From Rhodanobacteraceae bacterium (GTDB lineage: Bacteria; Pseudomonadota; Gammaproteobacteria; Xanthomonadales; Rhodanobacteraceae), in the NCBI GenBank assembly GCA_016790075.1, contig JAEUPP010000033.1, positions 17,448-81,447 on the forward strand: a DNA stretch of 64,000 nucleotides. The letters run 5' to 3'. Shown in pieces: positions 27,001-36,031 of the stretch; position 1 is the stretch's first letter, and the number at the start of each line of letters is the position of its first letter. A program made the translations under genes and the position numbers. Below the pieces are notes generated by a model. It did not search any database and was not told where the DNA came from. It saw only the letters and a list, made by a program, of their open reading frames with translations.

Positions 27001-30000
27001 TGCTGCGTGAGTCCTGGAGTTACAGCACGTTGCCGGACGGTCAGCGGTGGTTCGAGCGTACCCTGCAGAACTGGCAGCCGCGCGATACGGTGCTGGCCAA
27101 CGGCAAGGTGCTGACTTATCACTACGTTGAGCGCAATGAAAGCTGGAGTTATCGCTTCCCGAGCACGGTCAATGCGGATGCGCTGACGCCTGGGCTCTTG
27201 GACGAGCCGTTCGCGAATCTACTGCAATACCGCCACCACAATGTGCTGCATAACCAGGTAATGAGCCTGGACGGCTACGGCAATGTCACACAGAGCCGCA
27301 GCTTCGTGGGGCCGGGCGAAAGCAAGACCACGACTGAGACGATCTACTTGCCGGCCGATGAGACCGCGTGGCTCGTGTCACGGCCGGAGTTTGTTCACAC
27401 CTATCAGGTGGCGGCCAACTGTGGCAGCGAGAGCGAGTGCCGCAGTGCATCGGAGCGTTCGGTGCAGATCAAAGCGTACCTGAAGACGGCCAGCGGTGCG
27501 CCCACGGCGCTGCCGCAGACGGTGCGCCAGTATCACTCCGATGCGGCGCCGGGTCAGGAGACGCAGACCCAATTGAACTACGACGCCTACGGCAACGTGA
27601 CCTATACCGCAACGACCGGCGCGATCGATGCGGTCGGCACGCAAGGTACGCGCGAGAGCTGCGCGACTTACGACCCCGATGGCGTATTCGTGCACGCGGT
27701 CAGCAATGCATTGACCCACACCGCCTACAGCAAATACGACCCGTTGCTGGGCGTGCCGCTGGACAGCATTGATGCCAACGGCCGGCATACCTTGAGTCAG
27801 TACGATCAACTGGGTCGACTGATCAAAGTGCGTGCGCCCAGCGGGGCAGAAATCAATGTGTCTTATAACGCCACGCTCAGCACCGGTGCTGCCCCCTTGA
27901 CCTGGTTGACGCAGATTGAGAGTTCTGATGCCACCGGCCGCCGTGACCGCACCCTATACGATCGGTTGGGGCGCCCCCTGAAGCGGTCGTTCAAGGGATA
28001 TGACGGCAATCTGCGCGAGACCAACCAGGAGTTCAACGCGGTCGGCACGCTCAAGCGTCAGGACGCCTTGGCGGCACGACCGGGATCGGCCGTGCCGCAA
28101 ATCGAATACACCTACGACACGCGCGGCCGCAAGCTCACCCAGAGCGAGCCCAACGAGCTCGACCCGGCACATCCGTACCAGCGGACCTGGGAATACAGCG
28201 ACGATGCGGCGAGCAAGGTGACTTATACCGATACGCGAGGGCACGTGACGGTGCAGGAGTTTGGCAATAGCGGCGAGCTGGGACGCTCGATCGAGGCCTA
28301 CAACACGGCTGACCAGGTCACGCGCCAGTTCGTGTATGGGCCCTACGGGCGCCCGAAGTCCAGTGAAGTCGTGGGCACGCCCGGCACGCTCTCCGAGGTC
28401 ACCTACGACGACCGTGGCAACAAGCTCACGCTCACCGATCCTGATCGCGGGCTGACGAGCAATGTGTACAACGCCTTCAACGAGCTGATCCTGAGCACCG
28501 ATGCCAACGGCAGGCAGACCCGTCCGGTCTACGATGTGTTGGGTCGCGTGGATCAAGTGACAGTGAGCCAAGGCAGCGGGGCCACGGCGAAGACCTTGTC
28601 GTTCACCGACTATACCTACGACGTCGAACAGGCGTCGCACGACAGCGAGTTGGGCGTGCTCACGCGGCTGCGGCGCGACGACTACTTCCTGGGCGGTGCC
28701 GCGCAAACGACGCAGGTGGATTACGACTACGACGATGCCCTGGGGCGTTTGCAGGACGTGACGCATTCGGTGCCTTCGGACCTGACGCAAGGGGTGACGA
28801 GCAGTTACCGGTTCCATTACGACTACGATGAGTTCGGTCGCCTGCGCACGGTGCAGTACCCGCGGTTGTCGGGCCAGACGACGGCCGATGCCGGCTTGTC
28901 GATCGACTACGACTACGCGGGAACCAACGGCCAGCTGTCGACGATCAAGAGTCGGCAGAGCGGAGTGACCAACGGCAATCTGACGCTGTGGGCGTTGAAC
29001 GAGACCGATGCGGCCAATCGTCCGCGCTTGAGCACGACGGGTGAAGGGATCAGCAAGGTGCGCCAGTACGATTGGCGCGGGGCCGTGGCTTCGCAGCTGT
29101 TGCAGACCTCGCCCAACGACGCGTGCCCGAGCTGCACCCGCGGGGAGTTGATCTACGTCTACGATGGTCAAGGCAATCTGCTCTCGCGCACCGACGACAC
29201 CCAAGGTACGAGCGGTTCGGTGACGGAGTTGTTCGATTACGACGCGCACGATCGTCTCACGACGATGTCGATGACCACGCTGGCGACACCGCTGGAGACG
29301 TGGCGTTACGACCCGCTAGGCAATGTGCAATTCAACACCTATCGCGGGAACTATACCTACGGCGATCCGCTACGCCCGATGCGCGTCACGCAGGTGGCCG
29401 GCGGCACGCTGGGTGGCACGCGCAGCTACGGGTACGACGCGGTCGGCAATCAGACCACCCGGCCTGCTGGCACGGTGACATATAACGAGCGCAACCTGCC
29501 GGTACAGTTGCTCAATAGCGCGGGCAAGCCGATGGCGACCTTCCTGTACGGCCCGGCCGGAAACCGTGTGCGCAAGACCACCGGTATTGGTTCGAGCTTG
29601 ATCACCACGACCTCGCTGGCGGGGCTGTACGAACAGATCCGTCGCGGTACGCAGCTGGAGCACCGCTTCCTGGTGCCGGGTGTGGCGTCGCTGCCGTACC
29701 TGGAAAGCGGCGGTGTCGTGACCAAGCAAGCGCCGTTGTTCCTGCACAGCGATCACCTGGGATCGGTCGACACCGTCACCAGCGACGATGACGCCGGTAC
29801 GGGAGTCAAAGCCGTGATCAAGGAACGCCGCAGCTACGATGCGTTCGGCTTGAAGCGCAATCCGAGCTGGTTGAACAACAGCTACACCGGCATGCAGCCA
29901 GCGTTGGTCAATGAAGGCTACACCGGGCACAACGACGACCCCGAGCTTGGCCTCATCGACATGAAGGGCCGTATCTACGATCCGACCCTGTTGCGGTTCC

Positions 30001-31124
30001 TGACGCCCGATCCGTTGGTATCGAACATGAGCTCGACGCAAGCATGGAATCCGTACGCCTACGTGCGCAACAACCCGTTGAGCAACACCGATCCCACGGG
30101 GTTGCGTGACTGCGTGGCCAAGCGCACCTCCACGGGCGGGCAGTGGGTATGCGGAAGTGGTGGAGGCGGTGCTTCGGATCCGATCGGTCAGCCGATCCAA
30201 GGCTCCGTGTACGGAGACGGCGAGCCAGGTTCGCCGGACAACGGCCCGCAACGTGCGGCAACGTGGAGCGAAATCCGCGAAGAAATCCTTGAGCAGTTCG
30301 ACGAGAGACCGGTCGTTGCCTACGGTGCATCCGTCGTCAATAACTTCGTACGTAATGGCATACGCGTGGCGCAGAACACGTTGCCGGGGCAGACAGCCAC
30401 TGACGCAACGGCTGGCCCTTCGCCGCCGGTGATCACGACGCTTCCAGATGGCTACACCGTCACTTCGCAAGATGTGGATGGAAACATTCACTCAGAGGTA
30501 ATGATCGTTTCAGACCTGGGAGATGCAAGGCGCGCATGGGTCACACTGCCGCCTACTCCCGAACAGATAACAAGAATTGAAAATGAATCGTTCCTCTTCG
30601 CCGCTCAGACGTTTTTCGCGTGGGCCATGGGCATGTCTGCGCCGTCTACACGTGGTTCGAGCGGTGTGAATGGTTCGAGCGGCGCTAAGCCTCAAATGGG
30701 TGGAGGCAGCACAAGGCGCCTTCGCACCGGGATCGTAGGCGGAGGCGGAGACGGAGGCGGAGGCAAGCGGCGAATCATCGTCCGCACTTTCCCAGAACCG
30801 CCACCAAAGTTGATTCCAGGCACTAACAAGTCCGGTCAACTCACTAGTCGGAGTACGTTCCAGAATGGAACTGTCGTGGATGCATGGGACAGCGCAAGAC
30901 CAGGCCCCAATGGCGGAAGGCTTTGCCCAACCTGTAGCGCTGAAGTTAAGGGAGATCCACGGACAGGGGCGCCTCGTGATTGGGATGTGAGTCACAGTCC
31001 CTCTTGGGTCAACCGTCTGTTCAGGCATGACGCAACCCGGCAAGAAGTCATCGACAATTATCAGGAAGGAGTTAAGCTCGAGTGCGCACATTGCAACCGA
31101 TCACGCCAAGATAATGACGATTGA
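24078..31124 (+). CDS. SpvB/RHS-repeat polymorphic toxin with C-terminal HNH-like nuclease
   Basis: A 2348-residue protein with a signal peptide (residues 1-~21, L-L-V-L-S-V-A-L-I-T-A-A-A-G-A). Residues ~70-370 are the SpvB-like domain (V-S-G-A-V-A-M-P-L, P-D-L-S-L-D-Y-S-S). Integrin/FG-GAP-type calcium loops follow (D-Y-D-L-D-G-I-E-D, D-L-D-G-D-G-F-Q-D, D-R-D-G-D-G-K-D-D, D-F-N-G-D-G-L-I-D, D-V-N-S-D-G-R-S-D, D-A-D-G-D-G-L-V-D; ~470-830). A TcdB-middle-like segment is at ~900-990, then YD/RHS repeats from ~1160 to 1960. The RHS core closes with R-F-L-T-P-D-P-L and N-P-Y-A-Y-V-R-N-N-P (~1972-2010). The variable tail ends in C-P-T-C, R-D-W-D-V-S-H-S-P-S-W and E-C-A-H-C-N-R-S-R, an HNH/GH-E-like nuclease. 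The next gene, overlapping by 11 bases, is a SUFU-like immunity gene. Confidence 0.88.
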   Translation: MRCSRTLLVLSVALITAAAGASPPEPPGARLDVSLALGLMPAAAPLKPMLTQSAVAAPSSPPICPAYDASKFGSGLATQPVSGAVAMPLRGSFTVGGDGAAHYSLALEAVPGPAGMTPDLSLDYSSTQGNGYVGVGFSLSGVTAISRCAKTIADDGKVQAVSLTSADKLCLGSLSLVAQSGNYGEPGTVYRTDPETFAKVTAVGGSSSSGATSFEMRTKDGLIHTYGDVSGGQDTDFIGSKRVSWPLTATRDRLGNTVRYRYINILGDDANGQPYSQERRLDEIQYGTFSGTTPDRRIKFTYEIRPDRSEQYANGVALVLSRRLSKIEMQRQIGTGYSTARSYTLGYENEGPTARSKLISVKACGTSDSACLPATTFTWYRGGDGFDLSVAQDGLLAPPSIHTPLVSIDLLGTGTPNLGYHYDANGDAEGGGTWRFFATNPDHIPGHPWHEGNFTVDSAIAEPTPVFGARVIDYDLDGIEDLLPIDSVKGTGPHYAGVTNWRPLLSRIVGPVPVNTVFSGGLNQVNGDGFFADLDGDGFQDTLQFFPAAAFASPPVDNDQWRYSLRSGTVSSALHADFPAPSATDSQAFGPAVKIDALDYKAASAVFVLDRDGDGKDDIFYRDGTELKALEIPSAVNSTGLPSWILNQNVKRLFVDFNGDGLIDILTNVGTEPESQTVSSAGRLYLWQSTGRRFLAVRQVFANTEAAKFDYGHALVVDVNSDGRSDLLVPNTRKVLSDDFESFPKADALHLLKAPTSDSGTAQFTFTANKIPFTFENKERAPDSNPPKYVEFYTHEMISDYLSNQGPRVIDADGDGLVDLVSVAISYDDDAHPNRSTRKIRYRPHAKANEMPDRLAEIHEGINQSIPTVAISYTPMSGHPEVYQRGHCDRALYNCAINPYPVVSRVERDAGLNGLASSTKLVSTYSYKNSITHKKARRWLGFAEQRIQTQPSDNSQAPVVTRNFYSNSDEQHDPLLRESWSYSTLPDGQRWFERTLQNWQPRDTVLANGKVLTYHYVERNESWSYRFPSTVNADALTPGLLDEPFANLLQYRHHNVLHNQVMSLDGYGNVTQSRSFVGPGESKTTTETIYLPADETAWLVSRPEFVHTYQVAANCGSESECRSASERSVQIKAYLKTASGAPTALPQTVRQYHSDAAPGQETQTQLNYDAYGNVTYTATTGAIDAVGTQGTRESCATYDPDGVFVHAVSNALTHTAYSKYDPLLGVPLDSIDANGRHTLSQYDQLGRLIKVRAPSGAEINVSYNATLSTGAAPLTWLTQIESSDATGRRDRTLYDRLGRPLKRSFKGYDGNLRETNQEFNAVGTLKRQDALAARPGSAVPQIEYTYDTRGRKLTQSEPNELDPAHPYQRTWEYSDDAASKVTYTDTRGHVTVQEFGNSGELGRSIEAYNTADQVTRQFVYGPYGRPKSSEVVGTPGTLSEVTYDDRGNKLTLTDPDRGLTSNVYNAFNELILSTDANGRQTRPVYDVLGRVDQVTVSQGSGATAKTLSFTDYTYDVEQASHDSELGVLTRLRRDDYFLGGAAQTTQVDYDYDDALGRLQDVTHSVPSDLTQGVTSSYRFHYDYDEFGRLRTVQYPRLSGQTTADAGLSIDYDYAGTNGQLSTIKSRQSGVTNGNLTLWALNETDAANRPRLSTTGEGISKVRQYDWRGAVASQLLQTSPNDACPSCTRGELIYVYDGQGNLLSRTDDTQGTSGSVTELFDYDAHDRLTTMSMTTLATPLETWRYDPLGNVQFNTYRGNYTYGDPLRPMRVTQVAGGTLGGTRSYGYDAVGNQTTRPAGTVTYNERNLPVQLLNSAGKPMATFLYGPAGNRVRKTTGIGSSLITTTSLAGLYEQIRRGTQLEHRFLVPGVASLPYLESGGVVTKQAPLFLHSDHLGSVDTVTSDDDAGTGVKAVIKERRSYDAFGLKRNPSWLNNSYTGMQPALVNEGYTGHNDDPELGLIDMKGRIYDPTLLRFLTPDPLVSNMSSTQAWNPYAYVRNNPLSNTDPTGLRDCVAKRTSTGGQWVCGSGGGGASDPIGQPIQGSVYGDGEPGSPDNGPQRAATWSEIREEILEQFDERPVVAYGASVVNNFVRNGIRVAQNTLPGQTATDATAGPSPPVITTLPDGYTVTSQDVDGNIHSEVMIVSDLGDARRAWVTLPPTPEQITRIENESFLFAAQTFFAWAMGMSAPSTRGSSGVNGSSGAKPQMGGGSTRRLRTGIVGGGGDGGGGKRRIIVRTFPEPPPKLIPGTNKSGQLTSRSTFQNGTVVDAWDSARPGPNGGRLCPTCSAEVKGDPRTGAPRDWDVSHSPSWVNRLFRHDATRQEVIDNYQEGVKLECAHCNRSRQDNDD

Positions 31125-31692
31125 GGTATCGAAATACATGGGAACGTCTTTGGTTCAGCATCTTGAGAAATATCTCGGAGAAATTCAGGCCGGTTGGAGC
31201 CCGGTGACTGGGGGTGCTGCGTCGTTCCAAGTCGTTCAGTTCAGGGGCATTCCAGACCTTAGTTGCTTTTCCACCCTAGGATTGAGCAACTATGTATTGC
31301 CCTCCAGAAACAACGGAAAAAGCATCCGGTGTGAATTGGTCATGATTGCCAAGAAAGAGGGTGGCTTATTGGCGAGCTTGTTGAGCGAGGTGGGAGAGGA
31401 ACTGATCAATGCGGGTTCTGCGCTTTTGCGAGGAGACGTCATTGGTCCGAAAGGCGCGCTATTCGACGATGCACAGATGACGGCGCTGTATGCAACGGCG
31501 CCGACTTTCTTACCCAACGATTTCGGTACATGTCAGGTTGCGAATCTGGGTCCCGTCGTCTTGATCTGGTTGATACCCATAACAACGCGGGAAGCGGCCA
31601 TTGTCAGCTCGCGAGGCTGGGACTATTTCGAGGCAAGGATGGCCGATGTGAATCCCGATTTTTTTGACATGCATAGATCTGAGGTGGCGTAG
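31114..31692 (+). CDS. SUFU-domain immunity protein for the RHS nuclease
   Basis: A 192-residue cytosolic protein with no signal peptide. It matches the suppressor-of-fused family, widely used as immunity proteins behind polymorphic toxins. Features are an early H-L-E-K-Y-L-G helix, the F-S-T-L-G-L-S-N-Y strand, an E-L-V-M-I-A strand, and the closing V-V-L-I-W-L-I-P-I-T-T-R-E-A segment with W-D-Y-F-E-A-R-M. The ATG at 31114 lies inside the end of the toxin gene; the 11-base overlap (ATGACGATTGA) ties its translation to the toxin's. A later ATG at 31138 is possible but would lose the N-terminal helix. It presumably binds and blocks the C-terminal nuclease. Confidence 0.82.
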   Translation: MTIEVSKYMGTSLVQHLEKYLGEIQAGWSPVTGGAASFQVVQFRGIPDLSCFSTLGLSNYVLPSRNNGKSIRCELVMIAKKEGGLLASLLSEVGEELINAGSALLRGDVIGPKGALFDDAQMTALYATAPTFLPNDFGTCQVANLGPVVLIWLIPITTREAAIVSSRGWDYFEARMADVNPDFFDMHRSEVA

Positions 31693-32899
31693 TAGCTGTG
31701 GGTCGCGACGGAACGCGTCGTCGAGGCTTCAATGGCACCTATCGAATGGAAGTGCTGGATTCGAACTGCCTACTGACGTTGACTGATGCCAGAGAGAAAA
31801 CGCAGCGCTGGATGCCGATCTACATCGGGCAACGATCTCACAGAGCCATCGGCAATCTACCGCCGATGGCTTTCATACACCGCTGGTAGATGACCTTTTC
31901 CCGGTTTTCGGGCCATCCCAACGGAGAACCCCGGGTACCCAGAAGCGCCGGGGTGAATCCGGCAGAACATAGGAGGGAAGCTCCTCTATTCGGAAAAGAC
32001 CAGCGATCTACCGAGGCACCGAGTCATGGGTCGAAGCCGGCAACGAGTACATTAAGCATTGACAAGTGGAAATGCAGGCACGGTACTGAGTTCCGCAATC
32101 CCGGTTGGGAACGCCGACCTTGTTGGGTGAAGGGGAAGGCAAGTCAGGTATTGCGACTTTTTTGTATTTAGTAATTTGCATGAATTTGGAAAGTTGTTTT
32201 TTCATGCTACAACAGCACGTGACTGTTTCAGGGCAAGAACGAAAGCGCCGTGGCGGAGTCCACTCTGTATTTCCGCGTCGATGCCATCCCTGTGGCGCAG
32301 AGTTTTCGGGGGCAGCCATCAGTCCGCTTCTTACTGCAAAGTACGGTCGGAGCGGACGCGGGAATGGCCGTCGTTCGACAAGCACACCTTCACGTGTGGG
32401 CATAAACCAGTCAATAAATGTGGGGGAGACCTCAGGCTAAAGCCCACCCCATGTTTTCCCCAATCAGCGGAAACAAGCAGGCACCCGCGGATGATCAGGT
32501 AGAAACCCGGTCAGGGTGTGGATACCCAGATCGCTGAAACGATGCGAATTGCAACCTGTCGAATTGCATCTGTCACTATTTGCCGTGCACGAGGCGAATG
32601 TGTTAGCGACTGCAGCCATACGAGCGGAACGCGCGGCTAAGCCTTGCCTCCAACGATAGTAGCTATCACCCCGCTAACAGCACAGTATTGGACGGTGCTG
32701 GCGAGGTATGGCAGGAGAGGGTCGGGCGACGCCAAAAACGTGTCCGCGCCATGAGGCAACTTATGCGGTGTGTTTCTACCCAGGCCAAGCGCACTCATTT
32801 CGCAACGATCGCCCGCGTGCTTCATTTGCGAGGGATGTGCAGGTTTGAGCAATTGCGCAGCCGGCATTTTTTTGGCTGCGTTCGGATCGATGCCGTAGC
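31693..32899. other. 1.2-kb gene-poor stretch after the toxin/immunity pair
   Basis: No gene can be supported. A 63-residue open frame at 31698-31889 (starting V-G-R-D-G-T-R-R-R-G-F-N-G) matches nothing I recognise and spans a hairpin, so it may be the remnant of an older toxin tail or noise. Bases 32150-32220 are markedly AT-rich. At 32432-32452 there is a half-site like the AAGCCCACCC palindrome of the array at 63.6 kb. A 7-bp inverted repeat (CGCAGCC/GGCTGCG) with a T-rich loop lies at 32856-32880, just before the response regulator gene. The region looks like a toxin-cassette decay zone. Confidence 0.5.
31844..31871 (+). terminator. Hairpin downstream of the immunity gene
   Basis: AGCCATCGGC (31844-31853) pairs perfectly with GCCGATGGCT (31862-31871) around an 8-base loop, then TTC. 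It lies about 150 bases after the immunity stop and is a plausible terminator for the toxin/immunity unit, though the T run is short. Confidence 0.5.
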
Positions 32900-32941
32900 A
32901 TGCGACTGCGGACCTCATGCTTAACTACCGTGGTACCTTCC

Positions 32942-33577
32942 GTGAACGAACCGGCGCACCGAATCCTGCTGATCGATGATCACGCCATCGTGCGAGAGGG
33001 GATCAGGTCGCTACTGGAAGCAGAAAGCGATCTTCAGGTCGTCGGTGAGGTTGGATCGGCGCAGGATGGCCTCTCCTTTCTGGCGGCCACGACCGTCGAC
33101 CTGGTCACGCTCGACCTGCGGATGCCCGGTATGCCGGCTGCTGATGCCGTGCGCGAACTGCTTGCGGCTGCGCCGATGCTGCGCATCCTGATTCTGACCA
33201 GCTACTTTGTCGATGCAGAAGTGCGCGCCGTACTCGCTGCGGGTGCATCCGGCTTTGTGCTGAAGGACGCCTTGCGCGAAGAGATTCTTACGGCGGTGAG
33301 GGCGGTGCTGGCGGGCGAGAGCTGGATTCAGCCAACCATCCAGGGCAGGGTCCTGCAGCTCTTGCGCCGGAACCCCGAGCCTCAGATCACGCCGCGTGAG
33401 CGTGAAGTACTCGACCTGCTCGGCCGCGGTCTCAGCAACAAGCGTATCGCTCAATTGCTCGGAATTACCGAAGGTACCGTGAAGAGCTACCTTCGGCTGA
33501 TCTTTCCAAAAATTGGCGCATCTGACCGGTTTCAGGCCGGATTGTATGCACGCGGCTTGTTCGAGCCGAAGTCCTGA
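32942..33577 (+). CDS. NarL/FixJ-type response regulator (REC + LuxR HTH)
   Basis: About 211 residues. The receiver domain starts R-I-L-L-I-D-D-H and has the acidic pair in that strand. The phospho-acceptor is the first Asp of L-D-L-R-M-P-G (about residue 55), followed by T-S in the beta-4 strand (L-I-L-T-S) and K in V-L-K-D-A-L. The C-terminal LuxR-type HTH reads T-P-R-E-R-E-V-L-D-L-L-G-R-G-L-S-N-K-R-I-A-Q, then G-I-T-E-G-T-V-K-S-Y-L. I chose the GTG at 32942 because the receiver begins just after it; an ATG at 32900 would add 14 residues. No kinase gene adjoins. The HisKA_3-type kinase at 39183 is the obvious candidate partner. It ends 10 bases from the convergent lyase gene. Confidence 0.9.
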   Translation: MNEPAHRILLIDDHAIVREGIRSLLEAESDLQVVGEVGSAQDGLSFLAATTVDLVTLDLRMPGMPAADAVRELLAAAPMLRILILTSYFVDAEVRAVLAAGASGFVLKDALREEILTAVRAVLAGESWIQPTIQGRVLQLLRRNPEPQITPREREVLDLLGRGLSNKRIAQLLGITEGTVKSYLRLIFPKIGASDRFQAGLYARGLFEPKS

Positions 33578-33587
33578 GCAGTCGTCT

Positions 33588-35765
33588 TCAAGGCACTTCG
33601 AAATCGTCCTCGAAGATGGGGTCGCTCAACGACTGCCACACCGGGCCAGAGGGAAGTATCTGCATCCCCTGCACGTTGGTGTACAGCGGCTGCACTGGCT
33701 CGGTTCCAAAGCGCACGCTTCCACCGAGCGCAGCAATGCCCTGATGCAGCGTCAGCGTAGCCCGCGCGCCATCGGCACGGACCAGCTGGACTATCCAGTC
33801 GCCGCCGCTGCTAGAAAGCGTGGCGGTCAGCGGCGCTGCACTCGCATCACGTGCGTGCAGCACCTGCAGGAAATACGTATCGGCACTGCCACTGTCGTCG
33901 ACTTCGAGGCGGAACTGGCCCAAGCCGCAGCCGCTGCAGTTGCGTTCGTCGACGATACGCGGCGACGAGGAGGCTGGCAGCAGCAGATGCGCGTCAAAGG
34001 CCTGCGTGCCGTTGACGGCGCCGACGCGATTGCCATTGATGGCAGGCGATTTGGAGAAATGCACAACAGCAGTTTTTCGCACTGCCGCCGCTGCCTTGTG
34101 TGGGCCGCTGAATCCGCTGCCGCCGCAGGGATCGGAATAGACCGGTAGCAGCGAGTCCGAGCTCGCGCGCAGACGGTCCAGCACCACCAGCGCATTCCAG
34201 CTGCGCAGGTATACGAACTCGCGAACCACGGCGTCGCTGTACGGCCAGTCGTCTTCGGCGAGCCAGCACTGACTGGGCGACACCGGTGCAGAGCGGTAGC
34301 CCGGACGCAGGTCGACGGCGGCGTAGAGATAGTCATCCGCGCTCTGCAGCCGCTTCACGACGGGCTGGCCGGCGAAGCTGCTGACCTGGCCTTTGCCCTC
34401 GAATAGCACGGCGTTATGCGCAATCGCGTCGTGCACATCGGCACGGCCTGAACCTGCGAGGCCAGCGACAAAATCGGAGCCGCGGTAGCCGGCGGTGGCT
34501 CGACTTGCCCACAGGCCCTTGTGCCAGAACTGAAACGTGCCCGCTTCGAGTCCATCATGTTCCAGGCCACCGCGCTCGTCAGCACCGAGCGCGCCGAGCT
34601 CGAGCAGCAGCGAGCTCGCTGTCGCGCTGCGATCACTGCGTCCATAGACGAAGGCATAGCCGGCGGCGTAGTAGTCGAGCGGCAAGTCGGAAGCATCCGA
34701 AGCGCCGGGGGCGGCGGCCAGCGCGGCGCGAATCCACCAGTCGGGTTGTTCGCCCGTGCGTGCTAGCCACGCGCGCGCATGTTTGGCACGCGCCGACGCT
34801 GGCGCCTGCAACACCGTCGCACCGAGAAGATTGGCGTAGTCACGTTGTTGTGCGCTGCCCCCGTTGCGGAAGTCTTCGTCGTCGCCAAAAGGAAACATCT
34901 CGTAGCGAGGGTTGGCCGGGTTGGGTGACAGCGTCGGCGCCGGGCTGGTCGCGTAGGCGAGGTAGTAGGTCGCTGCGTCGAAGAACGCGGTCTGTGCGCG
35001 GCCGTCATAGCCGAAATCGGCCGCCGTGCGCAGCGCGATCACCGAATAGCCGAGCGGGTAGGGGCCGTACTGTGTACCTTCGCCCGGCACGCCGCCGCGA
35101 CCATAGCCTTGCGACCAGGGTACGAAGTACTGCGCAAAGCGGGTTTCGAGTGCGTGATCGATGTACTGCTGCGCCAGCGGGCTTTCGCCGAACGCGGCAA
35201 TGCCCCACAGCAGGCTGTTGCGCAGATAGCCCCAGTAATAGTTGTTGACCGGCCTGTCCTGCCAACCATAGGGGCCGACATTGAGTGCCGTCGTATACCG
35301 ATTCCAGCGTGCGATGAGGGTGTTCTTCTGCGCTGAAGTAAGTTCGGCATGGCACCAGTCGTAGACGAGGATCGCATCCTCGCCGGACCAGCGTGCGCGG
35401 TCACAGTACCGGCCTTCGCTGGAGAGGTTGCAGGAGCCTGGATCGGCCTGGCCATCACCGTCTTCGTCGGCGTTCTCATAGTTGAAGCGCATCAGCCAGT
35501 CGATCGCTTGCGCACAATCGGCCGTGTTTCCGGTCATGAGGTAGCGCAGCGCGCGATTTCTCGCCTGTGCCGAGGGAGGGTACGACGGGATGTCGATGGC
35601 GTGTGTCGCGTAGTACGTCCTCGCCTGCTGCAGGCGTGCGGCGTCGCCGTACCAAAGGCGTGGATGACCGGGCGGTATCGCCAGGGAAACGCTCGCCTGC
35701 ACCAATGCAGGGCCAGACAGAAAGGTGAGGGCTATCGCACGGGACAGGGTAAGCGGGACGCGCAT
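33588..35765 (-). CDS. Secreted heparinase II/III-like polysaccharide lyase
   Basis: A 725-residue secreted protein with a signal peptide (residues ~1-24, R-A-I-A-L-T-F-L-S-G-P-A-L-V-Q-A-S). The N-terminal half is helical, with a Y-D-W-C-H segment and N-N-Y-Y-W-G-Y-L-R-N motif as in the (alpha/alpha) toroid of alginate and heparin lyases. The middle has G-L-E-H-D-G-L-E-A-G-T-F-Q-F-W-H-K-G-L-W, followed by A-T-A-G-Y, where heparinase-like enzymes put metal- and substrate-binding His residues. The C-terminal ~250 residues are beta-rich. It ends with D-P-I-F-E-D-D-F-E, a tail motif shared with other secreted proteins in this window. The substrate is unknown. It is convergent with the response regulator. 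Confidence 0.7.
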   Translation of the reverse strand: MRVPLTLSRAIALTFLSGPALVQASVSLAIPPGHPRLWYGDAARLQQARTYYATHAIDIPSYPPSAQARNRALRYLMTGNTADCAQAIDWLMRFNYENADEDGDGQADPGSCNLSSEGRYCDRARWSGEDAILVYDWCHAELTSAQKNTLIARWNRYTTALNVGPYGWQDRPVNNYYWGYLRNSLLWGIAAFGESPLAQQYIDHALETRFAQYFVPWSQGYGRGGVPGEGTQYGPYPLGYSVIALRTAADFGYDGRAQTAFFDAATYYLAYATSPAPTLSPNPANPRYEMFPFGDDEDFRNGGSAQQRDYANLLGATVLQAPASARAKHARAWLARTGEQPDWWIRAALAAAPGASDASDLPLDYYAAGYAFVYGRSDRSATASSLLLELGALGADERGGLEHDGLEAGTFQFWHKGLWASRATAGYRGSDFVAGLAGSGRADVHDAIAHNAVLFEGKGQVSSFAGQPVVKRLQSADDYLYAAVDLRPGYRSAPVSPSQCWLAEDDWPYSDAVVREFVYLRSWNALVVLDRLRASSDSLLPVYSDPCGGSGFSGPHKAAAAVRKTAVVHFSKSPAINGNRVGAVNGTQAFDAHLLLPASSSPRIVDERNCSGCGLGQFRLEVDDSGSADTYFLQVLHARDASAAPLTATLSSSGGDWIVQLVRADGARATLTLHQGIAALGGSVRFGTEPVQPLYTNVQGMQILPSGPVWQSLSDPIFEDDFEVP

Positions 35766-36031
35766 GGAGGTTCTCCTCGGGATGCGCCTAGTCTTGCGTG
35801 CACGTGCCGTCGCGTCGTTCCGCCGTTCGGCAGGTGCTCGACCTCCTCGTTGGAGGCACGTCCCTGTGATCCTGTGGGCGGCGTGACAGCGATTGGACGG
35901 CTGCTCTGTCCATCGACAGATGGTCCGCCAGCGAATGCGCGATTACTTTCTGCGAGCGCCGCTGCATCCGATCGCGCGGCGGTGCGCAAAGAACAAGAAC
36001 TCCCGTTAGTCCCTTAGGAAGCAAGAACACC

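Noticed and set aside
31698-31889. 63-residue small gene after the immunity gene
   Set aside because: Composition and context are non-committal and it overlaps a terminator-like hairpin; kept only as a note.
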